Positions 1-10,138 of a stretch of 12,735 nt of DNA are shown one piece after another. The position numbers and the translations under genes are program-made. Numbering within the stretch: position 1 is the first letter of the stretch; the number at the start of each line of letters is the position of its first letter. The DNA is from Zancudomyces culisetae (lineage: Eukaryota; Kickxellomycota; Harpellomycetes; Harpellales; Legeriomycetaceae): NCBI GenBank assembly GCA_001969505.1, contig LSSK01001926.1, positions 1 through 12,735 of the forward strand, written 5' to 3'. The notes beneath the pieces are model-generated. The model was not told the origin of the DNA, ran no database searches, and saw nothing but the letters and a program-made list of their open reading frames with translations.

Positions 1-1164
1 ATAACATACTTTTTCAATACAAAAAAGATGAGTATTAATAGGCTTGGGAATGGTACTAGTGGTGGTAGTGAGATAGGAGAGGTAATAGTCGATAGCAATG
101 ATCTTGGTAATGCGGTAGACAAACAAGATAGAGGCAAGGTGGTTATTGAAATGATAAAGCGACTGATTTATACACGGGGTATCAAACTGGACCTGATTGT
201 GCTGGAGCATCCAAACAATCCGTTGCTGGAGTGCAATGTCAGTATTCCTGCACTGTACTGGAAAGTGTGTTACCCAAGCGGGTGCCACTTATTGGTAGAC
301 GATACGATTGGATCGTTCTACAATGTAGATATTCTAGGTTCTATATTCAACAGATCCGGGTGTATTACTCTAAAAGACCAAGACCAAAACCAAGATCAAA
401 ATCAAAATCAATATGGTGGTAGCAGTGAAGGTAATGATGATGGTGAGGATGGGGCAGACAAAATTTACCAGAATATAAGCGTAGTTAGTAGCTTGACAAA
501 ATGGTTTAGTGGAAAATCCAATGTGATGGGTGGGAGTGTAGTTACCAAGAATAAACAGATCAGGACATATTTCCAAGACTGTACCATCACCAGCGGTATT
601 GGAAGGGATAGGATGATTTTCCCACAGGATTGTACAATTTTGGAGTACAACAGCCGAGACTTCATTGAGCGGATGCAGAGAGTAAACCGAAATGGTCAGT
701 ATGTATACAAAAGACTGGCCGATTACAACAAGTACATAACCAATGGCAACAATGGTGGAAGTGGTGATGTAGACGGAGGTAAAACGTCGGGATTGATCAA
801 ACAAGTATACTACCCAGTGAACAATGAGTATTATAACGAAACGATTCGGAAAACAAGTACATCCGAATCCGAATCCGAACCCGAATGCACCAATGGCTAT
901 ACTGCTAGTAAAAATGGAGGGTTGATTTCAGTAGAATTCTACAATGAATGTGATGCCATTACATTTTACAACAAACTGAAATGTAACAAGGGACCTAGTT
1001 TGGGTACCAATTTTACCCTGGTTTCAGCATACACCATACTGGCCCACTACAACGAGCTCGAGTTTGTGAATACAGAGTGTGGAGTCAGTAGGTGGTTAAT
1101 CCGCATCAGTGTTGGACTAGAAGAGTTTGATGAACTGGATGATATTTTTGGATTTTCTGCATGA
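1..1164 (+). CDS. Cystathionine gamma-synthase-like PLP enzyme (Str2-type), 5'-partial
   Basis: Cys/Met-metabolism PLP-dependent enzyme, fungal Str2-like. The family joins an activated homoserine ester with cysteine to give cystathionine in transsulfuration. Counting from the first in-window Met (base 28): HPNNPLL at 61-67; VDDTIG at 90-95, whose first Asp is expected to contact the PLP ring nitrogen; SSLTK at 154-158, with Lys158 (bases 499-501) the Schiff-base lysine; FSGKSNVMGGS at 160-170; NSRDFIER at 208-215; GPSLGTNFTL at 322-331; and LIRISVGLE at 357-365, with Arg359 the likely substrate-carboxylate arginine. The frame is open from base 1 through ATG 28. The N-terminal part of the fold, including the SGM-type PLP-phosphate loop, is absent, so the gene very probably begins outside the window and ATG 28 is internal. 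Low-complexity inserts lie near residues 105-148 (DQDQNQ), 238-256 and 277-296 (SESESE). CTG encodes conserved Leu67, Leu331 and Leu338. Family assignment is firm; the exact substrate is inferred. Confidence 0.88.
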   Translation: MTYFFNTKKMSINRLGNGTSGGSEIGEVIVDSNDLGNAVDKQDRGKVVIEMIKRLIYTRGIKLDLIVLEHPNNPLLECNVSIPALYWKVCYPSGCHLLVDDTIGSFYNVDILGSIFNRSGCITLKDQDQNQDQNQNQYGGSSEGNDDGEDGADKIYQNISVVSSLTKWFSGKSNVMGGSVVTKNKQIRTYFQDCTITSGIGRDRMIFPQDCTILEYNSRDFIERMQRVNRNGQYVYKRLADYNKYITNGNNGGSGDVDGGKTSGLIKQVYYPVNNEYYNETIRKTSTSESESEPECTNGYTASKNGGLISVEFYNECDAITFYNKLKCNKGPSLGTNFTLVSAYTILAHYNELEFVNTECGVSRWLIRISVGLEEFDELDDIFGFSA

Positions 1165-1408
1165 TTCCTTTATTTACTTTATTTACTTTTTATCTTCATT
1201 ATTTGTATCAACACTTGCATTGTTTAATATATATAATATAACATGTATTTATATATTTTACTTTTTTTAGAACAAAATAAAGATTTACTATAAATTAATT
1301 AATACTTTTAAAATATATTTAAAAATTTCAAAATGTCAAAATTAAATTGAAAATGAGATAAGAAAAAGAAAAAGGTAAGGAGTATAGGTAATTTTGGTAA
1401 AGTATAAC
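1165..1408. other. Convergent intergenic gap with 3' processing signals
   Basis: AT-rich spacer between the stop of the plus-strand synthase gene and the stop of the minus-strand THO2 gene, so it must hold both 3' ends. It contains a TATATATAATATA-type run near 1227-1240, of the kind that acts as an efficiency element in yeast 3' processing, and oligo-A/T runs. TTTATT at 1169-1174 gives AATAAA on the minus strand, but it sits 235 bases past the THO2 stop. No open frame of interest is seen. Confidence 0.6.
1276..1281 (+). terminator. Poly(A) signal candidate of the synthase gene
   Basis: Exact AATAAA about 110 bases downstream of the TGA at 1162-1164, preceded by TATATA-rich sequence and followed by AT-rich DNA. 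Position and sequence fit a fungal polyadenylation positioning element. The motif is common in AT-rich DNA, so this is only a candidate. Confidence 0.4.
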
Positions 1409-4400
1409 TTAGTAGCGACGTCTATTAGAATAATTACGATAGTTACGATTGTAATTGCCACCACCACTACCAGGACCACCAGGACCTCTATTTTGATTAT
1501 TATTTCTATTCATGTCACTATTATTATTATTATTATTATTATTGTTGTTATTATTATTATTTCTGAAATCGTTATTATTGTTATTATTTCTACCAACATT
1601 GTTATTATTGAATCTGTTTGAGTTTGAGTTTGTGTTTGAAGACGAGTTTGATGATGAGGTGGGGGGATGAGAAGATCTATCAGATTTAAACCGTTTGTTT
1701 GAAGAATGGTCATACCTGTTTGAGTTGGGATTTGAATTGGGCGAAGATTTTATGGTGATGGAATGTTTTTGATTACTAGAGTTTGTAGGATTATTTGTAT
1801 TGGCGTTGACGTTGGCGTTTGTGTTGGATTTGATATTGGTATTGGCGTTGGAGTTGGAGTTGGCGTTGGCGTTTGTGTTGGATTTGATATTGGTATTGGC
1901 GTTGGAGTTGGAGTTGGCGTTGGCGCTTGTGTTGGATTTGGTGTTGACGTTGGAGCGGGGAGGAGAAGGTGAGCGGGATACCGAAGCATGTGGTCGTTTG
2001 AGAGAGTTTTGCTTTTCGATTTGTTGTTTCATGAGGAGAGCACGTAAATCGCGCTCGCGTTCATCATGGGATTGTGACTTGTTGCCACCATCTACACCAT
2101 CTCCATTATCTCTACTGTCTCTATTATCTCTATTATCTCTGTTGTTTCTATTATCTCTGTTGTCACGAACGTTATTATCTCTCCCAGAAGAAGACACATT
2201 TCTAGAAAAAGATTTCTGTCGATCAAAATGACGGGGAGGATTCCGATTAATAGGCGACGAATTTCGATGTCTAGAAACTGAATTACGGTTGAAATTCTGG
2301 TCTTTTTCAATTGGCTTTTCTGAATCTCTTTGTCTTTGTTTACTCTTTTCCTTCTCTTTTTCCTTCTCTTTTTGCCTTTCGATCTCTTTTTCTTTTTCTT
2401 TTTCTTTTTCTCTTTCTTTTTCTCTTTCTTTTTCTCTTTCTCTTTCTCTTTCTCTTTCTCTTTCTTTTTCTCTTTCTTTTTGACTTTGCAACTCCTTTTC
2501 TTTTTGTCTTTCAATCTCTTTTTGCTTCTCCCTTTCCCTCTCCTTTTCCCTCTCCTTTTCTTTCTCCCTTTCAATCTCCTCTTGCCTCTTCTTTTCTTCT
2601 AGCCTCTTCTTTTCCTGTTCCTCCCTCTCAACCCTTTCTTTTTCCTTTTCTCTTTCTCTTTCCTTTTCCTTTTCTCTTTCTCTTTCCTTTTCTCTTTCCT
2701 TTTCCTTTTCTCTTTCTCTCTCTTTTTCTTTTTCCCTCTCTTTTTCCTTTTCCTTTTCCCTTTCCTTTGCCTTTGCCTTCGCCTCCGCCTTAGCTTTAGC
2801 CTTATCCTCAGTATCATCATATGGCAAGTGACACTTTTCAGTCCCAGCCTTATGCTCGCAAAACTTCATATTACTGACCAAATGCGGCTTCAAACTACTC
2901 TCCAAAATCGCCAAATACGCCTTACTCAATACCTTTAACTCTGCCGTCGACTCGAATAAATTCGATGGTCCTGATGATATCAACTTGGTCAGTGGCGTGT
3001 AGATCTCGTTGGTTAGTGGGAAATTGTTGCTTACTGCTAGGACTTTAAGACATAGTAGTAATTTTTTAACATTGGAAATATACGTTTGTGTATATGTATT
3101 AGAATTGGTATTAGAATTGGTTTCAGTAGAGTGAATTACATCACTACATAGTTTATATATCACAGTGTGCCACTTGAACGTAACACGTCTAAAATCCGGA
3201 TGACTCAACAAATCATTCTTATCAATTGGATGGGTGGTAGGAGCTGCCTGGTAACTGTTGTAGTTCTGGATAAATCCAAACGACTGGCCATCTGCAATAC
3301 ATTCACGAGTATAAAGCTCACAATCGGTAGCCAATTTGTGGATGTGTGATAGTACTTGGTTGAGAAATACAAAATAGTTGATACATTCCTGTTCGGTCAG
3401 TGAGTATATAATTGAAAGTAACGAAAAATGGTTAAAAATCCTGTCAAGTAAAATAATAGTTGGGAAATATGTCACCACACTACTTTTATTTAATATTGAT
3501 GATGTTGTTGATGTTGTTGATGTTGTTGATGATGTTGATGATTCATTGGAATTGTGTGAAAATTGACAGTAGAAAATAAAATCGGCACAGTATTTCGCAT
3601 CTTCGGCCGAACAAATACTCCGTGGCAACAACATGTACTGGTACATATCATTGCTAATCTTCATCCGGTTGTCAATACAACATCCACCCAACAACTCGCT
3701 TTGATGCATCAATGCACCGATTCCCTTGACATGCTCAACGTGTTGGTTCAGTTCAGTTCGGTAGTGGTTGAGTTGTGCCGTCGTTCGTTGTAGTTCCTTT
3801 TCGAAATTGATTCCCAATCGTTTGGATATCGCCGTTGGTTCATCTATCGGATGTGAAAAGCACTGTAGCTGTTTGATTAGACCCTCCAGTCGGTTGATTT
3901 CTGTTGTGTACCGTTGGGTGGGAACATGAATATCGTACCCACAAAACAGATAAAACAGCACATAAAACTTGGCCGTAAACCCACTACCCAGAACCATTGA
4001 AAGTTGGTCGTGGGCCTTGGTGTCGTGTATTAACAGATTGTTTATACTATCCTCTCTATCATCGTTGTTTTCATTGCTGTCATTTAACAGTTGTTTCAAC
4101 TTTGATGGTTCGCGAATAACATGCTGTAATCTCAAGCGTTGGATTGCCCAATACATTTCAGTACTAGCCAAACCAATCTGTCCAATACTTTTTGGCAAAG
4201 CATTAACTGAGTGGCTAGACTTACAAAACGCAGATATTTGGTGCAGTTGTGTATGGAATCGATCGTATAACGCCATTACATTCGCCAAACTCACTTGGCT
4301 ATCTATTGAATCGCTGTTTGTTGAATAAAGTAGTTTGACTAGTTGCACAGTAAGTTGGGTAATCAACAATCCGTCACTCAGGCTGTTGTACAATACTTGG

Positions 4401-7400
4401 GTACAGTTTTTTTGTTTTGACATTCTTTTTTTGTAGTTGTTTAGAGTTTCCAAATTATTAGTAAATTCCGTATTTGATTCTAAAATCAAAAGATTTGAAT
4501 TTGTTATTTGCCCACCTCCTCCAATATTACTATTATTATTATTCGCTGAAAGAATTGGAAATGTAGAAATCAAATTACGTGTCAGTATTCTTAACTGTTC
4601 TTGGTATTGAGTACTCAAACTTCCATTCATATTCAATGCCTCCAAAAACAAAGTATTACCTCCTCCCAATGCCATCAATTGCGGCTCGGAAAGTGCATTA
4701 AGGTTGGAATCCACATTCCCCAACTCCTTCACAATCTCTCCTACCAATAAGCTCTGTAGCAAGATTTTAAATTCTCCACTATTACCACTATTACCATTAT
4801 TGGGAAAGTTGGCCCTGGTCAATCGTTTCAATAGTTCTTTAAATGTAATATCTAGAATGCTTGGCATACTCACTGCATAGTTGACGCATATCGAGCTGAT
4901 AAAACTAAACATCGACTGCAACCAATGCGCCAAATCAACCGAGTTGGGCTTCAAACATCTCTGCATCTCGCCTACATTATCACTGTACATCAAGCAGTTA
5001 AGCCGGTATCCCAAAACATCAAATCCCAGCTCTGTCAGGTACCTAAACCCTTCCACCACCGGTTCAATCATATTGTCATCGCTACTCACCCGGTCCACCA
5101 CCGTTTCCACAACCACCACCGGATTAATACTCGCCAATTTGCCCAGTTTTCGTCCATTCATCTTTACATTCTCCCTAGAATACCGTCGTAATACCCTTTT
5201 CACTTGTGTTTTATACTCCTCACTACGAAGCTGAACCATCCTGCTTGCATAATCCCCCTCCATACTCGTATAGTTGCGCCAATATTCATACAATCGATAC
5301 CTTTCCTCATATGGTTTTTGCTTTATTACTTTCCACAACTCGATATTCACATATGGATTGCTACTTTCCATCATGTTGATTGCCCATACCACCACTTGTT
5401 TCATCATCTCCTCATCCTTCTTTCGACCAACTCGTCGAATCAAATATACCAATACCTTTATATTCCTTCCTACCATGAATCCGTTAATTCTAACCAATTT
5501 CCCCACCACATCCTCCTCCTCCTCCTCCTCCTCCTCCTCCTCCTCTTTTTCTTCTCCCTTTCCCTTTCCCTTTCCCTCTCTCTTTCTATTTACCATTACT
5601 ATCGCTTTGTCTACATTTACCTTCCACTCATCTTCGTAAAAATATTCAAGCTTAACTTTGCTATTGTTTATTGTTGGTGGAAACCCATTGATCCATTTGC
5701 TCACATTTACCCGTGCCCGCTTCATCAATCCTCTTTTAATACCACTACCACTACCACTACCACTACCACTACCATTCCCTTTGTCTTTATCTCTCCCACC
5801 CTGATCCTGATCCTGATCCTCATCTCCATCCTCTTGTTCTTGTTCTAATATATACTCCAAAATCCTATTTATATAATCTGCTATACTTGGATACTTTAAT
5901 ACCATCGCAAAACTCTTTTTCTTTACTTGTTTTTCTATCTCGTATTCCACCCTATTAATCATCATAACTGCTTTTTCTATATTTCCCATACTCAGCAAAC
6001 TCGTTATCAATCTGACCTTTTGATTATCAATAACCTCCACTTTTTTGCTTTTGCTTTCACTTTCTTCTCCCTCTTCTCCTCCCTCCCCTCCACCTTCTTC
6101 ATCATCTCCATCATCTCCCAACGCTCCAAAATCCCCCAAACTTGGCATACTCGCCAATGTCTTTTCTCCCTTTTGTCCAATTCCTCCCTTTTTCCCCCCT
6201 CCCAAACTACTCTCCAAATATTCTACCACTTCGTTTCTTATATCTTGGTCGTCTGATGGTCCCAAATACTCATAAATCTGCTCCATCTCGACTATCCCAA
6301 ATGTAATCAATAACCCCACCACCACTATCAATTCTTCTGGCGTCTCGTGCTTTTGTTCCCCTCCACTCCCACTCCCATTCTTGCTACTATTTACACTTTC
6401 GTTATAATAATATCGTACCTTGAATCCCAATATATCTCCTATTCTTTTCCTCTTCTCTGCTCCTACATCATCATCACCTCGTCCAACCATGTGTTGCAAT
6501 AGCCCTATATACAACTTGTAATGATTCTTGACATTTGCTACCATTCCATCCAATATTATGTCTATAACTCGGTTCGGCTCTAGCTGGAATTCTCCAACAA
6601 TCTCCACTATTCTGTTGTACCTCCTTTCTGTCTCTTTATCATGTTTATCTTTTAAACTACTCTTGTCCCCCATATTACAATCTCCTTCCTCATCCTCATC
6701 CAAATCCGCATCCACATCCATTTCTTCCGTTTTATTTCTTCCTTTTCCTCTTCCTCTTCCCCTAATTTTGCCTCTATTTTTTATACTCCAAGACTCAACA
6801 GTTCTACCACTTTTATTACTCCACTCCTCACTCATAAACCTGCCCAGCTCAGCAAGCAGCGCTGAATACCCAACACTATTCTCTTGCAGCAGATTATACC
6901 GCGTCTGTTTATACAACAGCCCAGTATTCAACCTAACCAACCGCTTATTAAATTGTAGTGCTGATGGGATAACCTGCATGTTCTGAAGAAAATCAACATC
7001 GAGTCGCGCGTGTATCAGATTATTGTCCAGTCCAAATGATTTCACCAAACTCTTTGCCAACCGTGCCAGATCTTCTCTCCGACTTGCTGAACCCTTGGCC
7101 TGTTGTTCCTGATCAACTATCCATATTACATCCACAATCTCTTGCTGGTATACCTCTGAATACTTTGGTTCCAATTCTTCGCCCTTCTTATCATTCCCAT
7201 CTTTGCCCTCCTCAAGACACGATAAATCATCCCGGATTATTTGTCCACTTTGCTGGCCAAGTTTTTGCATTACTTGTACCACCTCTTGTTCGCTAATCAA
7301 TTGATCAAGATGATCTTTAATCGCGCTCAGCAACACACTGGAAACCAGCCTTGGATTAGCCTGCAGTTCACTACTAACCACCTGTTCTTCTTCTTCCCTT

Positions 7401-7474
7401 TCCTTTTCCTTTTCTTTTTCTTGTTGTCTCAAACAATCGCATATTTCTTTTCCTCGTTTTACTATCTCCATCAT
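1409..7474 (-). CDS. THO2: THO complex subunit 2 (THO2/THOC2 homologue)
   Basis: 2,021-residue homologue of Tho2/THOC2, the scaffold of the nuclear THO complex, which works in TREX to couple elongation and mRNP packaging to export. The conserved core is clear. At about 722-730 is YRLYEYW. At 772-785 is [12 protein letters not shown], followed near 798-820 by [20 protein letters not shown], the end of the N-terminal domain and the Thoc2 region. The C-terminal Tho2 domain spans about 1025-1526 and includes [24 protein letters not shown] (about 1275) and [15 protein letters not shown] (about 1424). The start is supported by ATG ATG with an in-frame TAG eight codons upstream. The protein is longer than the roughly 1,600 residues usual for yeast and human proteins. 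The excess is low complexity: acidic, GS and E/K inserts at about 236-264, 455-476, 541-578 and 631-656, and a 490-residue disordered tail ending RNYSNRRRY. No intron is needed. Codons of the core look uninterrupted, so it is probably functional. Confidence 0.92.
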   Translation of the reverse strand: MMEIVKRGKEICDCLRQQEKEKEKEREEEEQVVSSELQANPRLVSSVLLSAIKDHLDQLISEQEVVQVMQKLGQQSGQIIRDDLSCLEEGKDGNDKKGEELEPKYSEVYQQEIVDVIWIVDQEQQAKGSASRREDLARLAKSLVKSFGLDNNLIHARLDVDFLQNMQVIPSALQFNKRLVRLNTGLLYKQTRYNLLQENSVGYSALLAELGRFMSEEWSNKSGRTVESWSIKNRGKIRGRGRGKGRNKTEEMDVDADLDEDEEGDCNMGDKSSLKDKHDKETERRYNRIVEIVGEFQLEPNRVIDIILDGMVANVKNHYKLYIGLLQHMVGRGDDDVGAEKRKRIGDILGFKVRYYYNESVNSSKNGSGSGGEQKHETPEELIVVVGLLITFGIVEMEQIYEYLGPSDDQDIRNEVVEYLESSLGGGKKGGIGQKGEKTLASMPSLGDFGALGDDGDDEEGGGEGGEEGEESESKSKKVEVIDNQKVRLITSLLSMGNIEKAVMMINRVEYEIEKQVKKKSFAMVLKYPSIADYINRILEYILEQEQEDGDEDQDQDQGGRDKDKGNGSGSGSGSGSGIKRGLMKRARVNVSKWINGFPPTINNSKVKLEYFYEDEWKVNVDKAIVMVNRKREGKGKGKGEEKEEEEEEEEEEEDVVGKLVRINGFMVGRNIKVLVYLIRRVGRKKDEEMMKQVVVWAINMMESSNPYVNIELWKVIKQKPYEERYRLYEYWRNYTSMEGDYASRMVQLRSEEYKTQVKRVLRRYSRENVKMNGRKLGKLASINPVVVVETVVDRVSSDDNMIEPVVEGFRYLTELGFDVLGYRLNCLMYSDNVGEMQRCLKPNSVDLAHWLQSMFSFISSICVNYAVSMPSILDITFKELLKRLTRANFPNNGNSGNSGEFKILLQSLLVGEIVKELGNVDSNLNALSEPQLMALGGGNTLFLEALNMNGSLSTQYQEQLRILTRNLISTFPILSANNNNSNIGGGGQITNSNLLILESNTEFTNNLETLNNYKKRMSKQKNCTQVLYNSLSDGLLITQLTVQLVKLLYSTNSDSIDSQVSLANVMALYDRFHTQLHQISAFCKSSHSVNALPKSIGQIGLASTEMYWAIQRLRLQHVIREPSKLKQLLNDSNENNDDREDSINNLLIHDTKAHDQLSMVLGSGFTAKFYVLFYLFCGYDIHVPTQRYTTEINRLEGLIKQLQCFSHPIDEPTAISKRLGINFEKELQRTTAQLNHYRTELNQHVEHVKGIGALMHQSELLGGCCIDNRMKISNDMYQYMLLPRSICSAEDAKYCADFIFYCQFSHNSNESSTSSTTSTTSTTSSILNKSSVVTYFPTIILLDRIFNHFSLLSIIYSLTEQECINYFVFLNQVLSHIHKLATDCELYTRECIADGQSFGFIQNYNSYQAAPTTHPIDKNDLLSHPDFRRVTFKWHTVIYKLCSDVIHSTETNSNTNSNTYTQTYISNVKKLLLCLKVLAVSNNFPLTNEIYTPLTKLISSGPSNLFESTAELKVLSKAYLAILESSLKPHLVSNMKFCEHKAGTEKCHLPYDDTEDKAKAKAEAKAKAKEREKEKEKEREKEKEREREKEKEREKEREREKEKEREREKEKERVEREEQEKKRLEEKKRQEEIEREKEKEREKEREREKQKEIERQKEKELQSQKEREKEREREREREREKEREKEREKEKEKEKEIERQKEKEKEKEKSKQRQRDSEKPIEKDQNFNRNSVSRHRNSSPINRNPPRHFDRQKSFSRNVSSSGRDNNVRDNRDNRNNRDNRDNRDSRDNGDGVDGGNKSQSHDERERDLRALLMKQQIEKQNSLKRPHASVSRSPSPPRSNVNTKSNTSANANSNSNANTNIKSNTNANANSNSNANTNIKSNTNANVNANTNNPTNSSNQKHSITIKSSPNSNPNSNRYDHSSNKRFKSDRSSHPPTSSSNSSSNTNSNSNRFNNNNVGRNNNNNNDFRNNNNNNNNNNNNNNSDMNRNNNQNRGPGGPGSGGGNYNRNYRNYSNRRRY
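1515..1562 (-). repeat. Trinucleotide repeat encoding poly-Asn in THO2
   Basis: An (ATT)n tract on the plus strand, with a few GTT interruptions, reads as AAT/AAC codons on the coding strand. It gives a long asparagine run at about residues 1971-1987, just before the RG/Y-rich C-terminus. It is in frame and exactly trinucleotide, so length changes would not break the frame. Confidence 0.85.
1805..1945 (-). repeat. 54-base tandem repeat in the THO2 tail
   Basis: A 54-base unit starting TTTGTGTTGGATTTGATATT occurs at 1818 and again, almost identical, at 1872. A diverged partial third copy starts at 1926. It encodes an 18-residue Asn/Ala/Ser unit (NANANSNSN followed by ANTNIKSNT). The near identity of the first two copies suggests recent duplication. 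Confidence 0.85.
2330..2790 (-). repeat. Purine tract encoding a Glu/Lys/Arg block in THO2
   Basis: About 460 bases of CTTT/CTCTTTT-type repeats on the plus strand encode about 150 residues (roughly 1561-1715) made almost entirely of K, E and R with a few I, Q and L. Alternating acidic and basic residues with i to i+4 pairing are typical of a single alpha helix or long charged coiled coil. The opposite strand gives only Phe/Leu/Ser/Pro shadow frames. Confidence 0.85.
5511..5545 (-). repeat. (TCC)n microsatellite encoding poly-Glu in THO2
   Basis: Eleven TCC units in a row on the plus strand, continued by CTTTTTCTTC, give a run of about 12 glutamates near residue 645, flanked by GKGKGKG. It lies in a loop-type insertion upstream of the conserved YRLYEYW segment. 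Confidence 0.85.
5741..5773 (-). repeat. ACCACT hexamer repeat encoding (Gly-Ser)n in THO2
   Basis: Five perfect ACCACT units plus ACC encode a [11 protein letters not shown] linker at about residues 567-578. It is followed on its N-terminal side by a DQDQDQ/KDKG segment. The tract looks like a flexible insertion in the N-terminal THO2 domain. Confidence 0.85.
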
Positions 7475-8590
7475 TGCATTATTCTCTAACTTAGTCTATA
7501 TATCTAACAAACTTTTTTTCTTTTTATTTATTTGTTTAAACAAAAATATAGAATAATTATAAAAATAAAAAAATTATATCGTGAAATATTTAATTAGCGC
7601 AAATTATTTATATGTATACATTTGTTTATCTAGTAATTTGGAATTTTTTTTTTTGTTAGTATTAATTTTCGTTATTGGTAAATAAAATAATAATAAAAAT
7701 GAATAGAAACAGAAAAGAGTGAAATGAGCTGATCAAAATGTAATATTTGCGTTTTTTTTTTTTTCGCGTCGAAATTTTATTATTTTTTTATTTGTATTAA
7801 TTGTTGGTGTTTTGTTATTAGCAAGATTAAACAATACCAATATGTTTATAATCGAAGTGTACCATTCTACTTTAAATTATTGCTTCTAGTATTTAATACA
7901 CCAACACCAGTCATTAGATTCTTTATGTAAACTGTTAAAACAACGTCAAGGATTTAGTGTATACTTTCTAATAACCATGTTTGCTCGAGTTGATCGTTTT
8001 CTAAAACACATCCACGAGTTCATTCAGGGATGTTTTATTATTCGAGGTTTTTTTTTTCATCCAGGATTATATCATTTTATAATATTAAGATATCGAATAA
8101 GACCAGTATTTAATATTCTTAGATATCCGGTGTATCTTCCTTTAATTTCTTTATCAAGTGACCTATTCCAATACTTTTTGATAATCTCAATTATATTATT
8201 TACAGCTAATCTCTTTAAATATTTCATTATCGTGCAGTATACTGTTTAGGATGTCTTTATAACGTGTATTTTTATTAGTCCAATATATAACAGACTATTA
8301 AGGGAGTTAGTACTTTGTTTTATTTATTACTAGTATTGAAAATAAGTTTAGACGACAAATCACTCAAACTACTACTAAGCTAGGTGTGCAGAAATTGATG
8401 GTAAGAAACAACGAAGGCTGTTTATTATATTATCGGCCAAGTAATATTAAATGGTAAGGTGAAAGGGAAGGGGAAGGGGGAATGATTAAAGACAATAAAG
8501 AAAGCAGGATAAAGGACGGGGTGTAGAAATCCTTTCTCACTAATCTATATCCGATAATCAAAAATAGTTTTATCTCAATTAGCTATATGT
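7475..8590. other. 1.1 kb AT-rich intergenic region
   Basis: This separates the THO2 start from the stop of the downstream ankyrin frame; both are on the minus strand. It should hold the THO2 promoter and the ankyrin gene's 3' end. A TATATA lies 23 bases above the THO2 ATG (7497-7502). There are long T runs (7646-7655, 7752-7764), a perfect 14-base palindrome at 7531-7544 and a short G-rich stretch at 8464-8480. TTTATT at 8421-8426 gives a minus-strand AATAAA about 165 bases after the ankyrin stop. Open frames of 90 codons (+, 7977-8249) and 51 codons (-, 8072-8227) exist, but neither looks like a convincing gene. No tRNA or other RNA gene was recognised. Confidence 0.6.
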
Positions 8591-10138
8591 CTATACGATT
8601 ATCTCAGTTTTGCTCTTTTTGTATTCTCTCAACTTAGCCCGACAGTAATCAATCAAACCGTAATTATTTAGTGCAATCGCAATATCTACTATTGATCCGA
8701 TATAATTACTTGTATCAGCACTATACTTTATCAACAGATTGATCATTTCTACATTTCCATAGTTGCATGCCTCCATCAATCCATAATCCCTTTTTAGCAC
8801 CAAGTTTGGATTTCTTTCAAATAATAGTTTCAACATCTCAAGATTATTATTCTGACAAGCCTGAACCACTCCGCTCTCATACCCTTTTTTAATCTTTGCA
8901 CCCTTCTCAAACAATAATTTCAGAATCTCTATATTATTATTTACACATGCCATAAGTACGTAATTATAATCGTCGTCAAGTGTGCACGTATCTTTTAAAA
9001 GCAATTTAGCTGCCGCTAGCTTATTTTTCTCGATAGCACTTCGAAGTAATTGTGAATCACCGCCAATAGAGGGACAACACGAAAGGAGTAGTTGTAGCAT
9101 CTCAATGTCATCTAAATCTAACTCTTTCAAATGCTCCGAATCTCTCGATATTTTCGCTCCGTGTTCCAATAATAATTTGAAAATTTGATTGTTCTTAGTT
9201 TGAATTACTGTTTCTAGAAATTGTGAGCCTTCAATAATGTATCTATTCTTCAATAAATATTCCACCATTTCGATATTTTCATTTATTATGGCAGTATTAA
9301 ATATGTTATAAGAGTAGCTGGTATCAATATGAAATTTAATTTCGTAGGTTGCTAGTAGCTTCAGAACATCAAAAAGTTCCCAACTAATCGCCATTTCCAT
9401 TACATTCAATAAATCATAGTTCTCAATAGGTTTACACTTTTCAAGCAATGTTTTTACAACTTTGTATTCCTCAAAGCGATCAGAGTTTTCGTTATCTAAA
9501 TGAGAATGATCTTGCAATCCTTCACGTTCCTTTTTATCAGAATTGATTCTTCTTTTCAATGTACCCAAATCAACGTAATATTCAAGAATCATTTCTACTA
9601 ATTCAATATCATTATCTATATATGCTCGCTTTAAATAACAAATACAAATATAATCCATCACAGCATTATTATCCGAGAGATATTTTAAGGTTCTTTTGAG
9701 TCCTAATTTGCATGCAGCTAGCACTCCATTCCGGTTTGAATCACTCAAATCAACACCACTTTCAACCAACAGTTTAACCATATCAAAGTTTCCCAATAAA
9801 CACGCCATGTTAATACAGGGATATTCTGGATTCTTTGGTACCACGCCCCCATTTTTTATCCAGTGTTTCAATATCTCAACATTGTCTGATCTACATGCTT
9901 CTTCAAAACCATCCGATTCACTGCCTAGTTTAGCACCCTTACTAATAAAGTAATTTATCCAGTTTATATCGCCTGCTTCGTATGCTGTTTTCAGAATAAG
10001 ACTAGAATACTCATTGACATCCACCATCCCATATTCTACCAATAGTTTTATCATTTCGAAGCTTCGGTTCACCAATTCTGATTTTGCTATTTCATAATGT
10101 ACATCATTCAATATCCCTTTCTCACTTCCATGTATCAT
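8591..10138 (-). CDS. Ankyrin-repeat protein, probable C-terminal half of a split gene
   Basis: 515 codons from the first ATG, composed nearly throughout of degenerate ankyrin repeats, a protein-binding solenoid. About 15 repeats follow the pattern A-C-x-N-N-x-E-x-LKLL-x-E-x-GA. Clear ones include 114-133 (GNFDMVKLLVESGVDL), 279-306, 308-331, 394-420 (NNIEILKLLFEKGAKI), 424-449 and 453-478. The classical TPLH motif is largely missing, as often in expanded families of this kind. A charged, non-repeat insert lies at about 196-224. There is no F-box or other domain here. The frame stays open for 49 more codons above the ATG, to 10285, with no other ATG. That extension is also repeat-like (a CTEVIEYIFANN segment) and overlaps the end of the upstream F-box/ankyrin frame. 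I therefore read it as the continuation of that gene rather than an independent one. The ligand is unknown. Confidence 0.8.
   Translation of the reverse strand: MIHGSEKGILNDVHYEIAKSELVNRSFEMIKLLVEYGMVDVNEYSSLILKTAYEAGDINWINYFISKGAKLGSESDGFEEACRSDNVEILKHWIKNGGVVPKNPEYPCINMACLLGNFDMVKLLVESGVDLSDSNRNGVLAACKLGLKRTLKYLSDNNAVMDYICICYLKRAYIDNDIELVEMILEYYVDLGTLKRRINSDKKEREGLQDHSHLDNENSDRFEEYKVVKTLLEKCKPIENYDLLNVMEMAISWELFDVLKLLATYEIKFHIDTSYSYNIFNTAIINENIEMVEYLLKNRYIIEGSQFLETVIQTKNNQIFKLLLEHGAKISRDSEHLKELDLDDIEMLQLLLSCCPSIGGDSQLLRSAIEKNKLAAAKLLLKDTCTLDDDYNYVLMACVNNNIEILKLLFEKGAKIKKGYESGVVQACQNNNLEMLKLLFERNPNLVLKRDYGLMEACNYGNVEMINLLIKYSADTSNYIGSIVDIAIALNNYGLIDYCRAKLREYKKSKTEIIV

Noticed and set aside
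370-804. 144-codon minus-strand frame with a hydrophobic C-terminal end
   Set aside because: Antisense to the catalytic region of the synthase gene, whose motifs are unmistakable; the hydrophobic run mirrors the DQDQNQ repeat.
1-1164. CUG-Ser or CUG-Ala yeast genetic code
   Set aside because: Several CTG codons sit at leucines conserved in the enzyme family (NPLL, NFTL, TILAH), so the standard code fits.
2311-2793. 160-codon plus-strand frame rich in Phe, Leu, Ser and Pro, with related frames at 2289-2602
   Set aside because: It is the exact antisense of the Lys/Glu/Arg block of THO2; composition is fully explained by the purine/pyrimidine repeat.
5204-5848. 214-codon plus-strand frame with Ser and Leu runs
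   Set aside because: Antisense shadow of THO2, with runs produced by the TCC and ACCACT repeats.
7977-8249. 90-codon plus-strand hydrophobic frame in the intergenic gap
   Set aside because: AT-driven Phe/Ile/Leu composition, no recognisable motif, no clear promoter or 3' signal; could not be supported as a gene.
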